A stretch of DNA of 64,000 bases from Persicaria tinctoria (GCA_037127255.1 JBANSL010000008.1:4984896-5048895), one strand, 5' to 3'; counted from the stretch's first letter, positions 23,513-34,340 are shown. Notes: generated by a model not told the origin, from the letters alone. Made by a program: numbers and translations.

Positions 23513-26500
23513 ATGTTAGATATGAATAAATTAAGTATCTTGGTTTGGAACACTAGGGGTGCGGCTAGCACCACATTCTTGAATGCCCTCAGGGAGTTGA
23601 TCCGCATCTATGGTCCGAAAGTCATCGCTTTGGTTGAACCGAGAATCAGCGGCGCTGAGGCTGATGATGTGTGTAGACGGATTGGGTTCGATAGCTGGAG
23701 GAGAGTGGAAGCTAATGGCTTTTCAGGCGGGATATGGGTGCTTTGGTGCTCTGCAGAGGTGACAGTTAGCATGATCAGTCTCAGACCTCAGCATATCACG
23801 ATGGCAGTGAATAGGGTTGGAGAGGAGCCTTGGATTTTCTCTGCCATATACGGGGCCCCGGAGAGGGTCAGAAGGCTCGAGCTTTGGAATTCGATCGAGG
23901 AGTTTGCTCAGACTAACAACAAGCCATGGCTTCTAGCAGGAGATTTCAACGCAGTGCTGCACCCTTCGGAGAGGTCTAGCTCGTCGGTGGGATCAAACCG
24001 GTCGACCCAGAGATTTGTGGAGTGTGTAGACCGCCTGCAACTTGTGGATATGGGATATGATGGGATCCCCTTCACTTATTGGCATGGCAATGACCCTGTT
24101 ACTCGATACACGGCGAGACTTGACCGAGCGCTCTGTTCGGCTGACTGGAAATTGAGATTTCCTGAAGCTTGTGTAAAGCACTTGTCGGCGCCCCATTCGG
24201 ACCATTCCCCGCTACTGATCAGCTTGGATCCCAATGTCGTAACTACCAACCCCAACCGACCGTTTAGATTTGTAGCATCCTGGATGATACATGACGATTT
24301 TAAGAGGTTCCTGGGTGAATACTGGGCAAGGGAATCCCAGACTTGTGATGCCTTGATAGAGATCACGGGGAGACTGAAGGTCTGGAATAAAGAGGTTTAT
24401 GGCAATATCTTTAAGCGGAAGAGACACTTGTGGGGGAGACTAGAGGGTGTGAGGCGCAAGTTGGCTGATCACCCTAACCGGTATTATATTAACCTGGAAA
24501 GGGATATTTGCAGTGAATTGTCAGAGGTGTTGAACCATGAACAGCTCCTGTGGTTTCAAAAGTCCCGTTCAGCCTTTCTCATTGATGGGGATCGGAACAC
24601 TAAATATTATCATCTTACTACCATGGTGAGGCGTCACCATAACCGAATCTCAGCTCTCCAGACTGACACAGGCGATTGGGTCGAGGACGACGACCGGGTG
24701 AGAGGGCTCGTGGTGGAGTTCTTCCGATCCATCTACAGAGCGGATCAACAAGGGAGAGATGGGCTAATGCAGCCTACCTCGGTTGGCTTTCCTCTAATGA
24801 GTAACTGCCAGATGGATTCGTTGAGAATTCCGTTTGACCCGGGAGAGGTTTGGGAAGCATTGAAAGGTATGGGGCCGTACAAAGCTCCTGGACCGGATGG
24901 ATTCCCAGCAATTTTCTATCAGAAGAATTGGGAATTGGTCGGATTGCAAGTCACTGAAACTGTTCTGGGGATGCTGAACGATAACAATTTCCCTGACAGG
25001 ATCACCGATGCCCTCTTGGTGTTGATCCCGAAGGTGCAGATTCCCACAAGACCCTCACAACTCCGCCCAATCTCTTTATTGAATGCGATTTTCAAAATTG
25101 CAACGAAATGTATTGTCAATCGCCTGAAGCCTTTGCTCGAAGATCTTATCGCACCAAGTCAGGCTAGCTTTGTACCGGGTCGACAAATCATCGATAATGT
25201 TGTCATCGTGCAAGAGGTACTGCACTCTATGGCGGAACGTCGTCGACGAAGATGGATGATGGTTAAGGTGGATTTGGAGAAAGCTTACGATCGAATCAGC
25301 TGGGATTATTTGCGAGAGACGTTGGTGCTCGCCCGATTACCCAGTCACCTTATTGATGTAATAATGCGGTGCCAAACGCTGGGGAAAATGGACCTATTAT
25401 GGAATGGCGAAGCTGCGGGGGAAATTGTGGTGTCTCGGGGGATCCGTCAGGGCGACCCTCTTTCACCTTACCTTTTTGTCTTGTGCATGGAGAGACTCTC
25501 TCAACAGATCACAGCCGCTGTCCAGGAGGGGAGTTGGAGGCCTATCAACATGGGTGGGGTGGTGCTCTCACACCTATTTTTCGCCGACGACCTTGTGCTT
25601 ATGGCGGAGGCGTCCGAGAACCAGGGGCATATTATTAAAGACTGCCTTGACCAGTTCTGCATGCTTTCAGGGGAGAGGGTGAATTTCGCTAAAAGCTCAG
25701 TTTTGTTTTCACGGAACGTGCCAGCAAGTGTCAAGCAGGTCACGAGTGAAGCCCTGGGAATTCCGGTTGCAAGTGACTTCGGAAATTATCTCGGGGTCCC
25801 AACAGCAACGGGCCGGATGACAATAAACCGATACAATTTCCTGTTGGACAAGGTGAAGGGTAGACTCCAGGGGTGGAGGGCGAAGACGTTGTCCTTTGCG
25901 GGGAGGGTAACTCTCGCCAACTCGGTGCTCACAAGCCTTCCAATCTACTCAATGCAGTCGAGTATGGTCCCGAGGAGCATTTGTGATGCTATCGACCGAG
26001 AGGTTCGTAGCTTTATATGGGGCTCAACGAATGAATCAAAGAAGCCGCACCTGCTGAAATGGGACATTGTCACAGCCCCAAAGCAAGAAGGGGGTCTCGG
26101 AGTGAGGTCGATGCGGGTGTCAAATCAAGCAATTCTTGCCAAGCTTAGTTGGCGACTACTGAAAAGGCCGGATGCTTTGTGGAGTCGAGTTGTTCGGGGT
26201 AAATATTGCCATGGAAGAGCGGATGTGGACATGTTTGAGAGGCGGTCCAACTCGTCGATCATATGGAAGAGCATAGTTCACGGAGCCGAGATTCTTACTC
26301 CGAATATCCGAGTTGCTGTGGGGAATGGAGTCTCTACGCTTTTTTGGCTCCATCCGTGGCTGCTCGAAACGCCGCTAGTCGACATAGCAACACAGAATGT
26401 GCCTGAGGACCTTGTTGGAGCAACTGTGGCTGAAATGAAGGAGGATGGAATGTGGAGGTGGAACATTCTATCACCTTATTTGCCGCCGAATGTGCTCCTG

Positions 26501-27658
26501 CAACTTCAATCAATTTATTTGAGTTCTGGGGAAGGAGAGGTGGACAAATTAGTTTGGGGAAAGACACCGTCAGGAGAATTCTCAACAAGTTCAGCGGCAA
26601 GGGTCATTCGAGGCTGCCAAGATGTTGGCCAAGACAGCACGGGGTGGCGACACATTTGGAGGACGCCGGTGCAGCAGCGCGCCCGCTCTTTTCTGTATTT
26701 AGCGGCACACGATGGCATTCTGACTAATGCAAACCGGGTCCGCCGCCACCTCTCCAATTCTGGTGCTTGCCCACGATGCTCGGAGACAGAAACCAGCCTT
26801 CATTTGCTGCGAGATTGCCCCAAGGTTCGAGAGCAATGGACTAAACTGGGATTCCAAGGCTTGCCTGCCTTCTTTTCTACCACGAGCATCAAACAGTGGA
26901 TTTTCAACTGTACAAGGAAGGAGGATAATCAGGCGACTCTCTACGCTTCCATGCTCTGGACGGTGTGGAAGTGCAGAAATAAAATGATTTTCGACGGCAA
27001 AGATGAAATTGAAAGGGTGATCGTCAGGGCATCCCAAGATGCTCGGGACTACGCCAAGTACGTAAATGCCCCTCGCCCGAACCCTCCCGCCAAGCCAAAT
27101 GGCTCTGACAATCAAGCCGTTTGGTGCCCGGCTTCATCTGGATGGTTTAAACTCAACGCCGACGGATCGGCAAAGGGTAATCCGGGTGAGGCGGGGGGCG
27201 GGGGTGTGTTCACAGGGGAGCTGGGTAAATTTCTGTCAGCCTACTCTTTCAAGTGCGGAAGTTGTAGGCCCCTCACGGCGGAGCTATGGGCAGCTTATTA
27301 TGGCCTTCGGATTGCAAGGAGGTTGGGGATCACGCGACTGATCCTGGAGACGGACTCACGCCAGGTGTGGGATCTGATTGGAAAGAATAGGAAAGAGCCC
27401 TTTGGAGACTACCATTTGGTAATGCAGTGTCGGAGTTGGCTGGATGAGCCTGGTTGGGAGGTGAATATTGTTCACATCAGGCGCACAGCAAACTACATGG
27501 CAGATGCCATGGCTAAATCCTCTTCTGTTGCATCTTTAGACTTTTTTGAATTCTCTACTATTCCCCCTATGTTGTGTAATTACTTCAATTCTACTACTTA
27601 TCTAATACTCCCTCCGTTCCACAATACATGTCCTTTTAGTTTTGGGCACGTTTTTTAA
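23513..27658 (+). CDS. LINE ORF2: endonuclease, reverse transcriptase, RNase H
   Basis: Enzymatic protein of the LINE, which nicks the target and copies element RNA into DNA. The frame is open from 23207; I favour Met at 23513, giving 1381 aa, because the endonuclease domain begins directly after it (VWNTRG). Numbering from 23207, visible motifs are: endonuclease WNTRG (114), GDFNAVL and SDHSPL; reverse transcriptase KAPGPDG, DLEKAYDR (Asp689), FADD (792-795); a zf-RVT Cys/His region; RNase H Asp1319, Glu1359, Asp1383, Asp1433. All key acidic residues are present. The last 16 codons derive from an inserted MITE. The protein looks potentially functional; expression is unknown. Confidence 0.9.
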   Translation: MLDMNKLSILVWNTRGAASTTFLNALRELIRIYGPKVIALVEPRISGAEADDVCRRIGFDSWRRVEANGFSGGIWVLWCSAEVTVSMISLRPQHITMAVNRVGEEPWIFSAIYGAPERVRRLELWNSIEEFAQTNNKPWLLAGDFNAVLHPSERSSSSVGSNRSTQRFVECVDRLQLVDMGYDGIPFTYWHGNDPVTRYTARLDRALCSADWKLRFPEACVKHLSAPHSDHSPLLISLDPNVVTTNPNRPFRFVASWMIHDDFKRFLGEYWARESQTCDALIEITGRLKVWNKEVYGNIFKRKRHLWGRLEGVRRKLADHPNRYYINLERDICSELSEVLNHEQLLWFQKSRSAFLIDGDRNTKYYHLTTMVRRHHNRISALQTDTGDWVEDDDRVRGLVVEFFRSIYRADQQGRDGLMQPTSVGFPLMSNCQMDSLRIPFDPGEVWEALKGMGPYKAPGPDGFPAIFYQKNWELVGLQVTETVLGMLNDNNFPDRITDALLVLIPKVQIPTRPSQLRPISLLNAIFKIATKCIVNRLKPLLEDLIAPSQASFVPGRQIIDNVVIVQEVLHSMAERRRRRWMMVKVDLEKAYDRISWDYLRETLVLARLPSHLIDVIMRCQTLGKMDLLWNGEAAGEIVVSRGIRQGDPLSPYLFVLCMERLSQQITAAVQEGSWRPINMGGVVLSHLFFADDLVLMAEASENQGHIIKDCLDQFCMLSGERVNFAKSSVLFSRNVPASVKQVTSEALGIPVASDFGNYLGVPTATGRMTINRYNFLLDKVKGRLQGWRAKTLSFAGRVTLANSVLTSLPIYSMQSSMVPRSICDAIDREVRSFIWGSTNESKKPHLLKWDIVTAPKQEGGLGVRSMRVSNQAILAKLSWRLLKRPDALWSRVVRGKYCHGRADVDMFERRSNSSIIWKSIVHGAEILTPNIRVAVGNGVSTLFWLHPWLLETPLVDIATQNVPEDLVGATVAEMKEDGMWRWNILSPYLPPNVLLQLQSIYLSSGEGEVDKLVWGKTPSGEFSTSSAARVIRGCQDVGQDSTGWRHIWRTPVQQRARSFLYLAAHDGILTNANRVRRHLSNSGACPRCSETETSLHLLRDCPKVREQWTKLGFQGLPAFFSTTSIKQWIFNCTRKEDNQATLYASMLWTVWKCRNKMIFDGKDEIERVIVRASQDARDYAKYVNAPRPNPPAKPNGSDNQAVWCPASSGWFKLNADGSAKGNPGEAGGGGVFTGELGKFLSAYSFKCGSCRPLTAELWAAYYGLRIARRLGITRLILETDSRQVWDLIGKNRKEPFGDYHLVMQCRSWLDEPGWEVNIVHIRRTANYMADAMAKSSSVASLDFFEFSTIPPMLCNYFNSTTYLILPPFHNTCPFSFGHVF

Positions 27659-27842
27659 TGAGCGAAAAACTCTATAAAATATCATTTTTTTAATTATTAT
27701 TTTTATATAATTTGATACTTATTACTAATAAGTATCACATTATATAAAAAAATTAATTAAAAAAATAATATTTTATAGAGTTTTTCGCTCATAAAAAAAC
27801 GTGCCCAAAACTAAAAGGACATGTATTGTGAAACGGAGGGAG
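27608..27842. mobile_element. Stowaway-like MITE inserted in LINE ORF2 end
   Basis: Ends are ctccctccgttcc and the inverse ggaacggagggag-type sequence; TA flanks at 27606-27607 and 27843-27844. The 235-bp interior forms one long inverted repeat. It is related to the copy at 19749-19979. It interrupts the last codons of ORF2 and supplies the present stop codon. Confidence 0.85.
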
Positions 27843-27959
27843 TAAATAATTAAGGCTGAGGCCTCATTTGAATCAAAAAAAAAAAAAAAAACGAGGGGTA
27901 AAAAAGTCATCCTGGGATATTCATTCTCACGTGCTAGAAAAATAGTGCAATAGAAATAC

Positions 27960-28910
27960 TCTCGATCGGTAGCGTTCAGAAACCCACACAAGTGTTTCCC
28001 CGCCCCGTCCTCTCCAAAGGAAACCCTCCGGCGTCTCCACCTCAACGGAATCGCTTACCTCGGAGGCGGAACCGGCGGTAAGATCTCTCTCTTCTAATGC
28101 AGTCTCAGCTTCCTGGATGTTAGTACTACTCAATCTCTTTGTTAATTCACATCTGTAAAATCCAAAGAAACCCCAAACCCTAACCCGCCGTTTCAAACCG
28201 ACTCCTTGCTCGTGTAGATTCTATTTGAGGGTTATATTGATTCGAGTAGAGTATGTAAGCTTGTTTAGGCCTAAAATTCGCTGTTTTTTCTCCCTTAATT
28301 TTCCATCCCGAGTCATAGAGGTTCCCTGAAATAGATTTCGTTCATGGTTGTATCGAGTTTTATCTGTATTTAAGTTTTTTGCTCGAGTTAATGAAGGTGA
28401 TGGTTGAATTCATGCTGATTGAATATTTGAATGACTTGAATTTGGAAAATATTTGCGCGGATGATGTCAACAAGACTCATTTTAGGTTTGTTCTTGATCC
28501 ATATAACGGTGACAGCATCACAGCAACTTTATTACGACTTTTTATGTGGTGTTTGAAGTTTGAACAACTTTATTGTGGTTTTTTGCTTGCTGTATGATTA
28601 TGAACAGCTTCATCTTTGCTTTTTGCTAGTTTGGTGATCTTTTTGAATTGAAACAGCTTCATTGGAGGGATTGAGGAGTCCTCATAGCTCTCCCTGTTTA
28701 GGATTGGTTTATACAGTGACTTCTTATTTGCTGTTTCAAATTTTTTGTTGTTATTTGAAGTTGTTGATGCTATTTTGCAGTTGCATTTGTGTTAATTTTA
28801 TTCAGTCTTCTAGTTATAAATTATGTGACTGCTCTCAAATTTATCCAATGTTTACCTGGCTTCATTACATTGGCACAGCTGACTGTCAAATTCAATCTTC
28901 TTTCTGACAG
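27960..28910 (+). promoter_or_regulatory. GPN3 leader exon and leader intron
   Basis: A noncoding exon of about 27960-28077 ends at a strong donor (CGGCG then GTAAGATC). The leader intron 28078-28910 ends TTTCTGACAG, and the ATG follows 17 bases later at 28928. The poly-A end of the LINE lies only about 70-100 bp upstream of the likely transcription start. The short frames inside the intron are not supported as genes. Confidence 0.6.
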
Positions 28911-28927
28911 AAACTTAGATTTCTATC

Positions 28928-29734
28928 ATGGGATTTGCACAACTAGTTATTGGTCCCGCAGGGAGCGGGAAATCAACTTACTGTTCGAGCTTATACCAAC
29001 ACTGCGAAACTATGCGAAGAACAATCCATGTTGTGAACCTTGATCCAGCGGCTGAGCATTTTGACTATCCTGTTGCCATGGACATCAGGGAGCTAGTTTC
29101 CTTGGAGGATGTCATGGAGGAACTCGGGTTAGGCCCAAATGGAGGCCTAGTTTACTGCATGGAGCACTTTGAAGATAGCTTAGATGAATGGCTTGATGAA
29201 GAGTTGGACAATTACCTCGACGATGACTATTTGGTCTTTGACTGCCCTGGTCAAATAGAGCTCTTTTCGCATGTCCCGGTCCTCAAAAACTTCGTGGAAC
29301 ACCTGCAGCGCAAGAATTTCAGTGTGTGTGCCGTATATTTGCTTGATTCACAGTTCATGACAGATGTGACCAAGTTCATCAGTGGATGCATGTCCTCGCT
29401 CTCAGCAATGATTCAGCTTGAGGTACCCTATGTTAACATACTGTCCAAAATGGACCTCGTCAAGAACAAGAAGGACCTAGAGGACTACTTGAACCCGGAG
29501 CCTCAGTTCTTACTGTCAGAGCTGAACTCAAGGATGGCTCCACAGTTTCAGAAGTTGAACAAGGCTTTGATGGAGCTGGTGGACGAGTTTAGCATGGTCA
29601 GCTTCACCCCTCTTGACTTGAGGAAAGAGAGCAGCATCCAATATATACTGTCACAGATCGACAACTCCATTCAGTATGGTGAGGACTTGGATGTGAAGGT
29701 CAAAGATTTTGGTCCTGAGGACGAGGACGACTAG
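28928..29734 (+). CDS. GPN3: GPN-loop GTPase 3 (GPN3)
   Basis: Essential small GTPase that helps assemble and import RNA polymerase II, acting with GPN1. One 268-codon exon, the normal family length. Seen: P-loop GPAGSGKST (residues 9-17), the defining Gly-Pro-Asn insertion at 69-71, the G3 motif DCPGQ (105-109), the G4-like SKMD (173-176), and an acidic C-terminus (PEDEDD). The start is supported by MGFAQLVIGPAGSGKS, which matches the N-terminus of plant GPN3 proteins. It reads as intact. The 5' leader carries its own intron. The main oddity is a LINE inserted just upstream. Confidence 0.96.
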   Translation: MGFAQLVIGPAGSGKSTYCSSLYQHCETMRRTIHVVNLDPAAEHFDYPVAMDIRELVSLEDVMEELGLGPNGGLVYCMEHFEDSLDEWLDEELDNYLDDDYLVFDCPGQIELFSHVPVLKNFVEHLQRKNFSVCAVYLLDSQFMTDVTKFISGCMSSLSAMIQLEVPYVNILSKMDLVKNKKDLEDYLNPEPQFLLSELNSRMAPQFQKLNKALMELVDEFSMVSFTPLDLRKESSIQYILSQIDNSIQYGEDLDVKVKDFGPEDEDD

Positions 29735-30760
29735 TAGATGTTTCAGCCACCGGCTTCATGATGTTCTCTGATGTCCGAAGACTGTTTGGGTTCGCTTGTT
29801 ATCTGTTATGGAATACATGGAAACCAAGTATCTGAATTTTGAACTAGCTTGAAACCCTTATTTAACTCATGGGAAGTGCTTGAAACTTTGTCAATTGGTA
29901 CTGCTTCAGTAGTTAAGTTTGATAAGGTGCATGTAAATCACTTTTTTATTTTGTTAAGCTCTGGATGTGCAATTTCCACTGTCTCAGCAGGTTTTTAGTA
30001 AGATTTTTGGGAGCATCCAAATTCATTTTTGTGAGTTAAAGACTAATTTCACAAGCTGAATGGGCATGATCTAGCTTCTAAATGGGTTCTTGATTAGATA
30101 ATATTTGAATAAAAACACACTGAATCTTTTCAGGCATATGTTTTCTAATCTCAGATTTAATTAATTTAGCTAATTTTTTAAAAATAAAATTTAGGATTTA
30201 CCTTTTTTTTGGTCATTTATTAGACAAACTGTTAGGCAAAATGGCTTTGTTTAGCCTGCTTATCTGCCACATTATCAACTCATTTTCAACTCCTTTTAAG
30301 ACAACAAGATATGTCATGAATAATGGAATCCTTATATTAAAAATAAGATTTGTTTATAGTAACTATTTTTTTAAGAAAAAATTGAGTTTAATCTTGATTA
30401 AGCTTTAAATTATAAAAATAATAGATTAATAAGATTATAAGTCCTAATAATCAATAATCGAATTGGTCTAATAAAAAGATAAAATGCTCCAAAAGTTAAT
30501 TCTCACTTGTTTTAACTGATTAAGAAATTTTTTATTGACTCTAATAATTTGTTCCCAAATCCCTGGAAAATCAAAATACTCATTAAATAAAGTTGTTTCC
30601 ACAAAATTCTGCGTAAAATCAATTTTAAGGGGCTTTTTCCTATAATTTTTCGAACAAAAATAAGGTAAAAAATAAGTGGTACTGGTACAGTAGTACATCA
30701 TAAGGTCACGTGCAGAGCACGTGCCACCAGTGTGCAAAGAAAAAGACCCTCTCTCCATTC
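29735..30760. other. GPN3 3' UTR and AT-rich intergenic sequence
   Basis: The GPN3 3' UTR probably extends to about 29950-30000. Beyond it is AT-rich sequence without a gene, RNA gene or bounded repeat that I can support, up to the C/T-rich start of the next gene near 30740. Confidence 0.5.
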
Positions 30761-30769
30761 TTTACTCTC

Positions 30770-31968
30770 TCATTTAGCGCCTCCCCCTCCTCTCTCTCTC
30801 CCAAACACTTGACTAAACCCTCCGGTGTTTCCTTCTCGGCGGGCAAACGACGCCGGCGGCGTTTGCGGCAACGGTAGATTGGGCGGCGTAGCCGTTTTAT
30901 GCGAAATCGGAGGCGGAGCTCTCCAGTGTCGGTTCCGCTAGGTCGCGAGGTCTCGTTCTTTCTACGCCTGTATAACCTTCGGTAAAATTTCCCTCCCTTT
31001 TTCGCTTTCCGAAGCTTTTCGTTGTTCATATAAGGTGTTATTCGCACTCGTTGCGAGTTTCCGAGATGAAATCATCGCTGATTTTGTGTATCTTGTTGTT
31101 TATGTTTTACGTTCGCATTTTGTCATATGTTGAAACTATAGCTGAGTTGGATGATTGAAGAAGAGAAGTGATGAATGAGATTCAGTCCTTAATGTATTTT
31201 GATCGGTCGATTTTCGCTTGAAATTTTTCCTTCCTTTTCTCGCTTCCCGAAGCTCTTCGTTGTTCATAAAAGGTGTTCTTTGCGCTCGCTGCTAATTTTT
31301 TAGACGAAAAATCGTCGTTGATGTTGTATTTGGTGTTGTTTCTGTATCACCTTTGCATTTTTTTGTATATTGAAATTATAGCTGAGTTGGATGATTGAAG
31401 AAGAAAAGAGATGAATGAGATTCAGTCTATTTGGTATTTTCATTGGCCAATTTTTGCCTTAATGGAGCTGGAGATTTTTATCTCCATAATCAATTGGTGT
31501 TTGAGGCAAGGAGTTTCTCCTCAATTTCCTTGTGATTTTTCTAGCTTCATTGTATGGATGGTTTAATTCGTTCTCTACCGTGAGTATTTGTGCCTTCATC
31601 TAGAAATTTTTGTAAAGCACTCATTTACTTTTCAGAATTTCTGATTCTCCTTATCATTTTTCTTCAATCTTGGATGTATTCACTAGTGATCCTTTAGAAA
31701 CTTTGATTAATGTTTTTATGCAATATATGGTTTAATTTCTAATAGATTAATAATAATTGGTTGTTGAATATGCTATTTTATGCGGAAATAAGTGTTTTAA
31801 ATGTTGCTTACTTTTTTCTTGCTCTCGAGCCCTTCTTATGTATTGAAGGCTGAAGATGCTACTGTAGTTATTCAAAGTAAAATTCTCCGCTTATAGATGC
31901 AGGTGCATAAATTTTAGCTAGCTGTTTTCTATCAATGGTCAAATCATGATTTTTGGAGTTTAATGCAG
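30770..31968 (+). promoter_or_regulatory. Leader exon and duplicated leader intron of the coiled-coil gene
   Basis: A GC-rich noncoding exon ends at the donor at 30982 (TTCG then GTAAAA). The leader intron runs to the acceptor at 31968 (TTTAATGCAG), and a 38-base noncoding part precedes the ATG at 32007. The intron opens with a ~237-bp tandem duplication (30984-31219 and 31220-31460). Confidence 0.6.
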
Positions 31969-32006
31969 GTTGACACCCTTTGTTTATCAGTTGAACCTAT
32001 GTGATT

Positions 32007-33394
32007 ATGGTGAGACCTAGAACTCAAAATTCTAGCAATGTTAAAGAAAATGGACCAAATTGGATTCTTGTTGCTGGTGGTGCTTTAATAAGCTCCTTAT
32101 CTATTCACCTTGGCTACAAGCTGAAACAGGCACTTGGAGCAAAGCAACCAGATAAAGCTAGCCCCAAAGGTGTTGTATTACCACTGGCTTGTTCTATTCT
32201 TAATGTTTTGGTGTTGGTTTTCAGTTCTTCTCATATCTTTATGGTTCAGGTAACGGAAACTGTTCCAACAGCAAGCGGCTAGGGAGCCATCATTCACAGT
32301 CTAGCATTTACACTTATGCACCTGAAGAAGACAGCTACTTAAACTACAATTCAGGTGAAACTACTAACACTCCTTAAAATGTTGTGGGTTTTGTTAGTTA
32401 TCCTTGGGTGATCAAGATATGTCTGTTTTGGTTAATTAAACCTTGACAGTAGCTTTGAATGACCTTGTGAGTTGTGACAACTATGTCAAGACATACTGTT
32501 ACAACTCCTGTAGAGTGTGTGTAGTTATAGGTCGGTCCAATACTCCAATGTATATGTGAATTAGCTATGCAAATGATTTTGGAGTTATCCAAGCTTGTTT
32601 ATGCTAGTGCCTTTGCTTATAATTGCTGATAAAATAGTTTTTTTTATGTTGATTCATGAGCAGAACGCGTGGTTGAGATAAAGAACCCCAACGGCCAAAT
32701 TGTGACAGAGCCCGAGGCCTCACTGGCGCTGGTGACATTTCCTGCTCCTGAGAACCACCAGGAGAATGGCAATATATGGGTTTCTTCACCAGAACAACTT
32801 GAGCTGCCTCCGAAGCGCTTCCATCGCTCCAACTGCTCAGACTCACCTTGTGCATCCGATTCTGGTTCTGACATTTTCAGCAAAAGAGAAGTAATACAGA
32901 AGCTCAGGCAACAGCTTAAGAGAAGGGATGACATGATACTTGAGATGCAGGATCAGATTGCAGAGCTGCAGAACACGCTCATTAGCCAGGAGTCTCATTC
33001 AACCCATTTGCAGTCCCAGCTGGACGCTGCAAACCAAGAACTCTTTGATTCAGAGATGGAAATCCAAAGACTTAGAAAGGCCATAGCCGATCACTGTGTT
33101 GGGCATGCAGAGTGCAACGAGAAGAACTCAACTGCAACAGTTCGGTCATCCGAAGTAAGCAATGGCTACACAAACGGGCATGTCAATGGAAACCACAACT
33201 TAAACATCCCAGAGCAGTGCAGAGGTGACGGAGAAAAAATCGAAATGCTCAGGAACGAAATCCGAGAGCTGAAGGAAGTGATTGAAGGGAAGGAGTTTCT
33301 GGTGCAGAGTTACAAAGAACAGAAATCAGAGCTCTCCATCAAGATCCAGGAATTACAACAGAGGCTCGATTTGCAGATTCCAAACATATTGTAG
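32007..33394 (+). CDS. Plant-conserved membrane-anchored coiled-coil protein, function unknown
   Basis: Three exons, 32007-32169, 32250-32354 and 32664-33394, join in phase to 332 aa. The N-terminus has one hydrophobic helix (about residues 19-37, WILVAGGALISSLSIHLGYKL), likely a membrane anchor. A Ser/Pro-rich middle (KRFHRSNCSDSPC, DSGSDIFSKREV) precedes a long coiled coil (about 163-235) with heptads such as LRQQLKRRDDMILEMQDQI, then a Gly/Asn-rich linker and a second coil (about 282-328) ending LQIPNIL. I recognise this as a family found across land plants but know no established role; a tethering or scaffold function would be a guess. Reading past the first donor gives an early stop, so the splicing matters. 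Confidence 0.85.
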
Positions 33395-33820
33395 TCGACG
33401 TTTGTCTCGGTCTCCTTTACCTGCCCATCTCCTCCTTCCATATGTTGATATTGATCTTCCTTCTTTTAGGTGTTAAATCCTCCATTTCTTTATCAGTCCC
33501 TAATTGCGAGGAAAAAAGAGAGTTTATTTTCTTTCTTTCATCACTTACGTTACTATTTAGGTCTCTAGAGGGTGTTGCCAGTTGGAGTTCTTGTTAACTG
33601 CAAAGGCAGTTGTAAATCAAACTCGGATGAAAGTTTATGGCTTTTTGCTTTCTGAGCAGGTTATGTGCTGTGGAAGATCGAAACTCTGATTTCTGCAAAG
33701 GCAACTGGGATTAGGAAGTGGAAACTGACAGGCTTCGAGCGAAATTGCCCTTGCATATGCATGAACAAGTTTTATGTGAAGAACAGGCATGTAGACTGGT
33801 GCAATGGGAAGGCAAACTCG
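33395..33820 (+). other. 3' UTR of the coiled-coil gene, interrupted by a LINE at 33821
   Basis: Sequence after the stop codon that looks like 3' UTR, ending at the target duplication of the LINE insertion (33810-33820). Whether transcripts end before the insertion or run into it cannot be seen. Confidence 0.45.
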
Positions 33821-34340
33821 GATCTTAATATGATTTGTCCATCCCGGCGTTTGCTTCCGTTCCTCCGCCACCGTCTTTCCCGATCCCGGGCGGTGGTCGG
33901 CGGCCGCCGGCGAGTTGGCCTGCCTGCCCCTTGCAAGGCAAGGGTAGGTTTTCCACTCTTTCCTTGGGCCCAAAGGCTATTCTTTGGGTCCGAGGAGGCC
34001 CGTAAACATGTCCTTGGGTCACAAGGTTTACCTTAAGGTCTTATTGAAATCCCGAAAAGGTTATTTCTATATTTCTATATGGTTGATCTTAATATGATTT
34101 GTCCATCCCGGCGTTTGCTTCCGTTCCTCCGCCACCGTCTTTCCCGATCTCGGGTGGTGGTCGGCGGCCACCGGCGAGTTGGCCTGCCTGTCCCTTGCAA
34201 GGCAAGGGTAGGTTTTCCACTCTTTCCTTGGGTCCAAAGGTTATTCTTTGGGCACGAGGAGGCCCGTAAACATGTCCTTGGGGCCCAACGTTTGCCTTAG
34301 GGCCTTATTGAAATCCCGAAAAAGTTTGATAAAATTTTCG
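33821..34340 (+). repeat. Two-copy tandem repeat, 264-bp unit
   Basis: Copies at 33821-34084 and from 34085 align almost throughout (ccatcccggcgtttgcttcc, then ccaccgtctttcccgatc, ggcctgcctg, aacatgtccttggg). The unit is much richer in G+C than its surroundings, and copy 1 begins exactly at the insertion boundary. Confidence 0.88.

Larger units (their letters stand above)
21423..27891 (+). mobile_element. Near-complete LINE (L1-type non-LTR retrotransposon)
   Basis: Contains ORF1 (21451-23421), ORF2 (open from 23207, stop 27658), a 3' UTR carrying a MITE (27608-27842), the terminus tttgaatc and an A-run (27875-27891). Both frames are free of stops. An imperfect duplication, ggtgaaaaagtca (21410-21422) and ggtaaaaaagtca (27897-27909), may be the target site, but four bases separate the A-run from the 3' copy. 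If correct, the 5' UTR is only ~28 bp, so the element may be slightly 5'-truncated and lack its promoter. The tail differs from the cgaattcttac-type LINE tails elsewhere in the window. Confidence 0.88.

Noticed and set aside
32669..33394. Treating the 241-codon frame as the whole gene
   Set aside because: It begins at a GTG inside an exon. Upstream exons 32007-32169 and 32250-32354 splice to it in phase and add a membrane anchor.
33665..34036. Plus- and minus-strand frames in the 264-bp repeats as genes
   Set aside because: They arise from the GC-rich composition of a transposon repeat. They are duplicated with it and carry no domain.
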